64,000 nucleotides of DNA, from positions 6,509,337 through 6,573,336 of the forward strand of contig OX421494.1 in assembly GCA_949126835.1 (NCBI GenBank), read 5' to 3'. The position numbers and the translations under genes are program-made. The notes beneath the pieces are model-generated. The model saw only the letters and a list, made by a program, of their open reading frames with translations. It did no database searches and was not told the origin of the DNA. Within the stretch, counting starts at the first letter, position 1. Each line of letters opens with the position of its first letter. This document shows positions 45,201 to 54,200 of this stretch, in pieces. The DNA is from Anisus vortex (lineage: Eukaryota; Mollusca; Gastropoda; Planorbidae).

Positions 45201-48200
45201 AAACCGCCCGGGCTCTATCCCTGCCGCCGACCAATCCCTGCCGCCCTGCAGGAGTTTTGGGCTCAGTGGAAGTAATAATTTTCTATCTAGTAGGAAAGTC
45301 TGTAAACTTGTAAGTAGCTTGTAGCAGAGTTTAAAAATAAATAAAAAATTGTCTGTGTTTGCAACAATTTTCTGGATTATGAGCTTTTGCAATTAATTAC
45401 AAATGTGACTTAAACCAAAGACTTTAATAAGATGGACCGCTTGCTTCAATATTTCTGCTATTTGATGAATAGAATTACTTCTTTTCGGAATTCCCGATTC
45501 TCGTTTGTAATGTAAACTTCAGTTTTTTTTAATCCAATAATTTTATCAATGGAAAATAAAGACCAAGTGAAGAGGTTTTTCTCAAAGGAACGAGATTTGG
45601 AATAGCCTCATACGGCAGTGACGTTTGAGAAAGAAAACAAATAAACAAAACTCGACGCTATAAATCTATATTTAACCATTTTGTTAAAAATAAGAACCGG
45701 GAAAAGATTCAAAACATGTGGCAATAGATTCAAAACACGTGACAATATTCATTTTTCCTACTCTAAATTCTTTCTCTTACGTCACTTTCCTATGTTGCCG
45801 GAAATAAAATCATCTTAAATGGCTACGAGATTTGGATTTGTCCTCCAAAAAACACACACATTTAAGTGCAAATATTGAACTAATTACTTAACAGTTATCT
45901 TTGATATTTTGTTTAAATGATTTTTATTAACATTCACTATTTATTATCAAAATCTAATGTTAACTAAATTTTGATAAAAAGCTCTTCACTTGGTCTTTAA
46001 GATTAGGACATCGTTACTGGCTGCGCACGGAATTTTAGTCTTTGCAAGAACGAAAGGTTAAAGTTTTTAATTACAAACATAAAAATTGACTAAAATTTTG
46101 AATTACAAACTGTAACATTAATTGAAGCTTGATTTTATTAAAAGTATACAGTATACAATCAATATACTTTATTTTTAGGTTTCAAGCGTGTAGTGTCCGT
46201 TAATATAGACAGCACCTTGCGATACAGTTTACGAATTTCCTTTTGGTTTACACAGGAATACTAGAAGGACTAACGTAGACGCGCATGCGCAAACTAACTA
46301 TTCAGCTCTTTAAATAGAGCAAGCGACCCATCTTGTTATAGTCTTTGCTTAAACTTAAAAAAAGAAACTTAGACCAGGTCGGCAACCTGCGACACGCGTG
46401 CCAGGCTTGGCACGCAGAACGATTTTCAATGGCACGCGGAAGACTCTTTAAGAGCTTATACCGAAGCATGTCCCGTTAAGGATGATGCGACCTTCAACAC
46501 AATCTCTCCTGGAAATTCCAGGTTTGGAAGGTCACAGAAAAAAGACTCTTGGTGTACGCTCGTTTGAATCTGTGGCGCCTACACTGTGGAATGGCTTACC
46601 TGAGACACTGAAAAACTCGTTGTCAAAAAGAGCATTCAAGAAGAATTTGAAGACTTTTCTTTTCAACTAAGTTGATAAAGTACACATCCATCAGCAAAAT
46701 ACTTGTTTAAAACTATTTTAAAATGTTATTGTCGTTTCGTGCCTCAATCGGCCGAAACCTTTTTTTTAAACAATTTTAGAGTGTTATTGTCGTTTCGTTT
46801 TTGTGAGCGCGATGAGCATGCTTGCCTTAGCACTTAGCATGGCGTGAGGCGCGATATAAATGACCAATTATTGTTATTATTATTATTATTATTAACAAAA
46901 AAAACTATTCAAGTTTCTACTAAGCTTAATAGAAATTGAGTGCTAAACCAGTGTGACTTTTAGGCTGTTGGCACGCTGAATTAATTAGAAATCCCACTTT
47001 GGCACACTGTTATCAAACGGTTGCTGACCTCTGAGTTAGACTATTATCACAATGAACCAACGAACGCTTATCGAAATGCTAGACTTCATTTAAAAACCAC
47101 GGATAAGAGTTAGAAAATATTTTAAAATTTGTATATAATTAGTCCGTTAGTCCCTGTAACTTAAATGTCCCTCAACTTTAGATCTGTTTATTAGAAATAC
47201 ATCTACAGATCTATGCGTCACTGAAATTTAAGTAGATCTATGTGTTACAACCTTACGCTACTCCTTCGTAAATAAGCCTACAAAATAACATTGTAATTAT
47301 ATTTTAGGTGCATACATAATAGGTCATGAAAATAGTATTTACAAATAGATCTATATTATTTTACACAGAAAACGAATTCCCATTATAGACAAGTGTGGTC
47401 TATCTAATGCGACAAAAGACTTCGACGTGGATGTCACGTCTGCTTGTGTGAATTGGACCGGAAGTAACCAACTGGTTTATGACACGATTGATGAAAGAAT
47501 CTATTCAAACATATTCTGCGCCATTTGTAACAAGGTATTTGTTATTTTTTTTAGTTTCTTTCTCTCGATTGCATTGACTTAATTATTTTATTTATTGGTT
47601 TTAACGCGTCTAGTTAGTATAGCTTAGTCTGATTATCTTATCTTATATATTACATGCACTCCTTCTATAAAGAAGATTATTGCGTCCTACGCTCATCCGT
47701 TGTCTGAGTCTAGTCTTGCATTTTTATTAGTGTTTTAAATGATGTTAAGTTACTGGTTTTCCTGATTTTCTCAAGCAACCCATTCCATGCTCGAATACCA
47801 ATCAGGAAGAAAGAGTGCTAATATGCGTTTGGGACAATGAAAGTGTGTCGCTGTCCTTATGTTTATCTGAACGTTGCAGCAGGTTGTTATTGTGTTGTAA
47901 TTCTAAATTAGAATTTATTGCCTTTTCATCCTTATGTAGTATTATTACTACTTTAACTTTTGCCCTTCTGTCCTCTAATGTTTCCAGGACCGGCTCTAGG
48001 GTTTTTGACGCCCTAGGCGAAAACAAATTCTGTTACCTCATTAAATTGCCTTCGGCGGGGAGAAACTGAAACTGTTAGGGCATACTTTCCTATTTTCTAA
48101 GACAACTTAAATAAAATACCCTTCGCCTTTCATTACCTAGGAATTCGTCTGCCGATGCTAGTAGCGCGCAGAAGTACTAAACTTTAATTCAGTTTATATT

Positions 48201-51200
48201 TGTAAATAACCACATCCTATTTTTTAAAAATTATCAATTATGCCCCTCCCCCCCCCCCCTCCCCCAAAAAAATAAATTTTTATTTTGCGCCCTAAGCGGT
48301 CGTCTAGGTTGCCTATATGGACGAGCCGGCCCTGAGTGTTTCTAGGTTTAGTCATTAACCATTGGTGTTACTCTTGTCAGTTGTGAATATTCGCTGGTAA
48401 TGAACCTGAAATTATAAATAAAGTACTACATGTACTTGAAGTTTGGCCCTACTTTTTTTTAAATAGTGACCTTAGACTCTGCAATTTCTTGTCGATGAAC
48501 CAACAATTTAGAATTTCACCCACATAAATGTACTCTATTGAGTAAGAAGATATGGAACTGTCTCGTACCTATTCAGAACATGTCTCGTACCTATTCAACA
48601 TGTTTAAAGTTTGCCTAAATAACAAAAACGTACCAGGAAATGTTCTTGGCTATCTAAAAACATGTCTTTTAAAACACTCTTCGTAATGCATTCGGTATTC
48701 AAATTGGAGGGCCAGATATTGGAATTATGCAAAAAAAAAAGGTCTGTACAATTAAAGCTATTATCGTCATGGTCATTTCACAATCACCTAATGCTTTGAG
48801 ACAACTAAAAAAAAAACACTTAACAACATCTGTATTACTTCTGTTATGTCACTTAGGTAGATTTTGTAAAAATAAAATTGTTTTCTGAATCGTTTAAGAT
48901 TTTGGGGATTTGCGGTATAATAGAAGACTGTGTAAACCATAGGTTCTCAACGGGGGCGTGATGGTCCCCCCCCCCCCCCGGGGGGGGGCGGTGAGAAGGT
49001 TTATGGGGGCGATGTTGTTCCCGGGACGATTGAGGGCGGTGAAGGTCAAGTGGGTGGTACAAACGCACCTGATATAATTTGAACTTCTCAACTCTTAGAA
49101 TCGATTAGTTTTGGAAGAAATGTGATGTAAACGCAAGTGCTGCTAAACATCTGATATCCCCCAACAGTAGGCCTACATATTATTACACTAATAAGAAATA
49201 GGAATCGCATGGATTTTTCGAAGAAGTAGGGGTCAGTATTAGACAAGTCCTGTGGTTGGTTCACATGACTGTCAACCGACACGTCGCGACTCGCGAGTTC
49301 TATCCCTGTCTTTCTAACATCTTCTAATATTAATGATATTTTGATCTCAGTTTAACTGAGATGACCTTACTTAATTTATGTTTCATCATATCACAAATGA
49401 ACGATTATCGTTAAGCGGAATAGATATGAAGTAATCATATAAACTGGGTAGTTAATGAAATGTTTGAAAATATAAATTTTTAGTCATATAATATTTATAT
49501 AATTTTAAAATACTTTTTACAGTTCGATCATTTCAAAGTTAGCAATTGTAAGCCATATTTTTTTTTTATATTTAAAAAAACAGAAATATTAGCTCACATG
49601 AAACGGGTTCATTACCTCCCTTTAATTAAAGTAAAATGTTTCCACATTTTATTCAACAGTGATGCCAAACAAGGTCTGTTTTGTAATATTACAAATATTA
49701 CTGACTAATTATTATTAGGCCTACTTTTTATAAATTCAAGATTACGGTATTCATAACAAGATTGAATTATTAGAGGATTAAAATAATTTACGTTAAACAG
49801 TTGTCAAAAAAGAAAAACAAGACAAGCTGCAAATAGTGAATTGTGGAGACCCAAGGCTTTTGCAACCAAAATTGAAACAAATATAGAAAAACAACTAGCA
49901 ACACACCCGGCAAACGATTCACATTAATATAGACTTTTTTTTAAGCCTCCTGTTTCGGTAATATTTTTGGGCCTATCTATTAATTCTTACAATATGTTTC
50001 TTTTTCATTTTTTTAAAGAGTGTGCGCTTACAAAATTTTGGGGCGGGGGGGTGAGCGGGGAAAAAAATTTAAAAGGGGGCGGTGAGCCGAAAAAGGTTGA
50101 GAACCTATGGTGTAAACTATACATTTCAACTCTTCGCTTAAAACCCCCCATAAAATGACTTAGGTGAATGTGAAATGACCTTGACGATATTACATTCTTA
50201 AGAACTATAACATGATTTATAACATGATTTAATTTTTTCCTTCGTTTCATTCCATACATTTATTGTTTGTAGATGTCCTATCCTAACCTGTATAAGGAAT
50301 GCTTTTGCCATGGCAATGGGTACGGTTTGCCGCCGGCGCCACCATTTCAACTTCTGCTGAACATGAAACAAACAGCAATGGTGAAACCAAATCTGCGAAG
50401 ATCAATCTGTTCTAGCAATGAATGGCGATCCCCGGATGTAAGTGTTCAGTTATTTTATGAGCTTTTATTTTTCTCCTCATTTCTTATAACGGTAAATGGA
50501 ACTGTGTAAATCTAATACCTAAATACCATTGTTTTATTGTTCTATCTCTATGATTATTTCCAGGGCAATTGTCTTTCACTATACTGCTCAGCTGGTAAGA
50601 AACTACACAACAATGAATGTACAGAGATATTTGAAGAGATTAGAGGGCTCAGATATCGGCTTTGTCTATGGATGATCCCACTCAATAGTGATAACCACAA
50701 TGAGTCCACCATAAACACTTTTATGGATGGAATAATGACAAAGGTTTGATGACATTAAATTATTTATTCACATATAAATGCCTTATCGTTCGCTATTGTG
50801 CAATTAGGCTATTATCAAACAAACAAACAAACAAAAAGTAAGATTTATTGCCGATAAAAAGGATTTTTAAAAGTAATTCTTATTAATATAACTTACATAT
50901 CCACACACTATAATTGCTTTAGTTAGATTTAAGCCTGCTACTTTCAAGGAATTTAAGCCAGAGCGCTAAGGCCAAGGATAAACTAGGCGTGAGTATTTCT
51001 TATAATGTGAATTTAACTTAATGGTGTTGAAATTCGTGACAGTGTTTATAAAAATGAAGATGTTAACTTCAAGTTCTAAGAATGGGTCTGGGTGTTTCTA
51101 GAAATGAAAATGTTAACTTCAAGTTCTGGGACAACCAATCGCCTCATTTTATAAAGTTCTCCCTTTATAAATGTTCTAGAAGTTGGAAATGAAAAGATAA

Positions 51201-54200
51201 AGTATTGTTTTACTTACTGGTGGCAACAAGAACTAATAAAGCTGATACAAATAGTTTCTTTGATCACAGAATAACAGAATTTTGTATAGTCAGATCAATG
51301 CCTATAATAAGAATATAAGCTTCCTTTTTAAAACAAGAAAGACACGTGAGTTTCCTAATGCATAGGCTCATTATAGAAATCATTGAAGTCTCAGCCAGAA
51401 TATTTTACCAGCGGTTACATTTTACGGTGGTCGAGTGGCAGCGCGTTCGCCTGGCGTACACAAGATCCTGGAATCGAATCCTGCTGAAGGCCGGGACTTT
51501 TTTACGCGGGACTCCACCGGGCTCTGATGGTACCTGACAATAGTTGGGGTAAATAAAAGGCTGCTGGGCATTGTGCTGGCCACACATCCCTTAGTATGCA
51601 TTGGCCACAGATGAACGCTGCTTCACCGGCCTTATGATCAATTTGGTCCGACGGCATAAGTCACTTACTACATTTTCACAATTTTTTACAGTTCAAGCTA
51701 AGAACAAAACCATGTTGCAAATAGCCTTAATTTACTGGATAGAATGTTTGTTTAGTAAAAAATTGTAAGCTTTTTGTTTTTGTTTAGATTGATTTAGATT
51801 CAGTTATGTGTACATTAATTTAGCCATCAACAAAGTTTTCAAATATCTAAGAATGTTAAACATACTATTTCAGATTAAAATGGTGTTGAGTGATTTGAGT
51901 CGAAAATTTGAATCTCAAGTTTTTACAGTTCAAGCCAAGAAAAAAAAAATGCAACAAATAGCTTTAATTTACAGGATGGAATGTATTTTTACTGGCACAC
52001 ATATATTAACCAGAAATCAATTTGAAAATACTCTTTCCCGAAAGTTAATGAACACATATATATCAGTTGAAACTAGAACTAATGAAACCTACGTATTACA
52101 ATCTTATCTGGACGTTTTCTCTTCAGGTGTACAGCCGTATCTCAAGAACAATAACTTGACTATTTTTAATGAGACTAGTACTTTATATTCAGAGTATTCT
52201 AATAAAACCTCTATAAACGTAACTAATGTTTTACTGTGTCCACATGTGCAATTTCCTGTGACAAAATATAAAAAGATAATCGATTACAATTTCTTACCAC
52301 CAAGCATTAGAATAACATTAGATCTTAACGTGACCCAAATACACATCACAGAGTTGAAAGATTTCAGCATGGTGGAAATTGATGAAGACGGTGGACTAAA
52401 TATTTGTCAAGATTTGTTGGACAGTAAACTGAAGGATGCAGACCACTACAACATACAACAAGATTTGTTGAATAGAAAGTTGGAAGGAACATCACTGGCT
52501 GAATATATTGTTTCTATAACGTGCTGTATAGCATCCATTGTTTGTCTTCTGCTGACTTTGTTGACATATTTCCTGTTTCCTGTATTGAGAACAGAGGCGG
52601 GTATAAACAACATGTTTCTTAGCTGTAGTTTGCTATTGGCACAACTTTCTCTAATCGCCTCTTCACATATGTAAGTGTAAATAACTGTATTTTTTTACTA
52701 TTAAATTATTTACTGTTTTTAATGTGTGTATATTAATGTATTTGAACTACTAAGACTCAAACCAATAATCTGCGTAAAATAAGCGTCTGTAACTTATAAA
52801 AATAGAATGGTCAAAATAATTTATTAGCAAAAATGAGTATTTACTTTATCTGGGTTTTGACAAATATACTTTTAAAATTGATCTAAATGTATGCATCGGT
52901 TATTAATTTTCTTAATGTTGAATCTTTTGTAAGTCTCTTTGTAAATTGTATGTAGTAAACAGGAGCGAAGCCAGAAATAATTTTTTCCAGGTGGGGCCGA
53001 ACTTTCACGTGACAAATATTTACCTATTTTTTAGCGAATTTAGTATATATTTTAAAAAAAACTGTTAAAAAAACAATTTTTAGATAATTCCAGGGGGGGC
53101 GCACCCCACAGCCCCCCCTTGTGGCTTCGCGCCTGGTGGTGAACCAAAAAAAAGTAAAGTGCCCGTCGGATCAAATTGCTCCATAGGGCCGTACGGCACG
53201 GTGGTCGAGCTGCAGCACGTTCGGCTGGCATACCGAAAGTTCTGGGTTCGAACCCTGGTGAAGGCTAGGATTTGTTCATGGGCCTTGAAGGTGTCACTGA
53301 GTCTACCCGGCTCTGATGGGTACCTGACTTTAGTCGGGGTAAAGTAATGGCGGCTGGGCACTGTGCTGGCCACACAATCACATAGTATGTCCCTGTCTAC
53401 CCGGCTCTGATGGGTACCTGACATTAGTCGAGGTAAAGTAAAGGCGGCTGGGCACTGTGCTGGCCACACAATCACATAGTATGTCCCTGTCTACCCGGCT
53501 CTGATGGGTACCTGACATTAGTCGGGGTAAAGTAAAGGCAGCTGGGCACTGTGCTGGCCACACAATCACCTAGTATGTCCCTGTCTTCCCGGCTCTGATG
53601 GGTACCTGACATTAGTCGGGGTAAAGTAAAGGCGGCTGGGCACTGTGCTGGCCACACAATCACCTAGTATGTCCCTGTCTTCCCGGCTCTGATGTGTACC
53701 TGACATTAGTCGGGGTAAAGTAAAGGCGGCTGGGCACTGTGCTGGCCACAAATCCTCTAGAATGCCGTAGCCACTGAAACTGGGTGAACGCAGCTTCACC
53801 GGCCCTATGATCAATTTGGTCCGACGGGTACTTTATTAACCAACAACAAGTAAAGGCCCACAAACAGAGGGCCACTGGTAAGAGCGACTATCCACCTTGA
53901 TGGGTCATTCCTGTCAAAAAATGGGAAGTGGTGTGGGGTCCTCTCGATTCCCCGATGTTCCAGCTTAACGTAGGATAGAAAGAAATGTTTCATAAAAACG
54001 AAATTAAGATTAATATTGGGCTAATTATTTTAAATTTGTCCACAGTTTTAGATCCAGTGTAATGTGTACCATACTAGGTCTAACAACTCACTTTCTATGG
54101 CTGTGGATGTTTTCCTGGAGTTTCATCTGTAGCTTCCACATGTTTAGAGTGTTCACAGCCAATACTGCAAGACCTCCATCACGAAACAGCTGGACTGGAA

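Noticed and set aside
48853..49091. Two Pro/His-rich minus-strand frames
   Set aside because: They lie over the poly-C/poly-G terminal region of a non-coding hAT-type element.
53080..53875. Series of similar minus-strand frames
   Set aside because: They are repeated readings of the 94-bp SINE-1 units.
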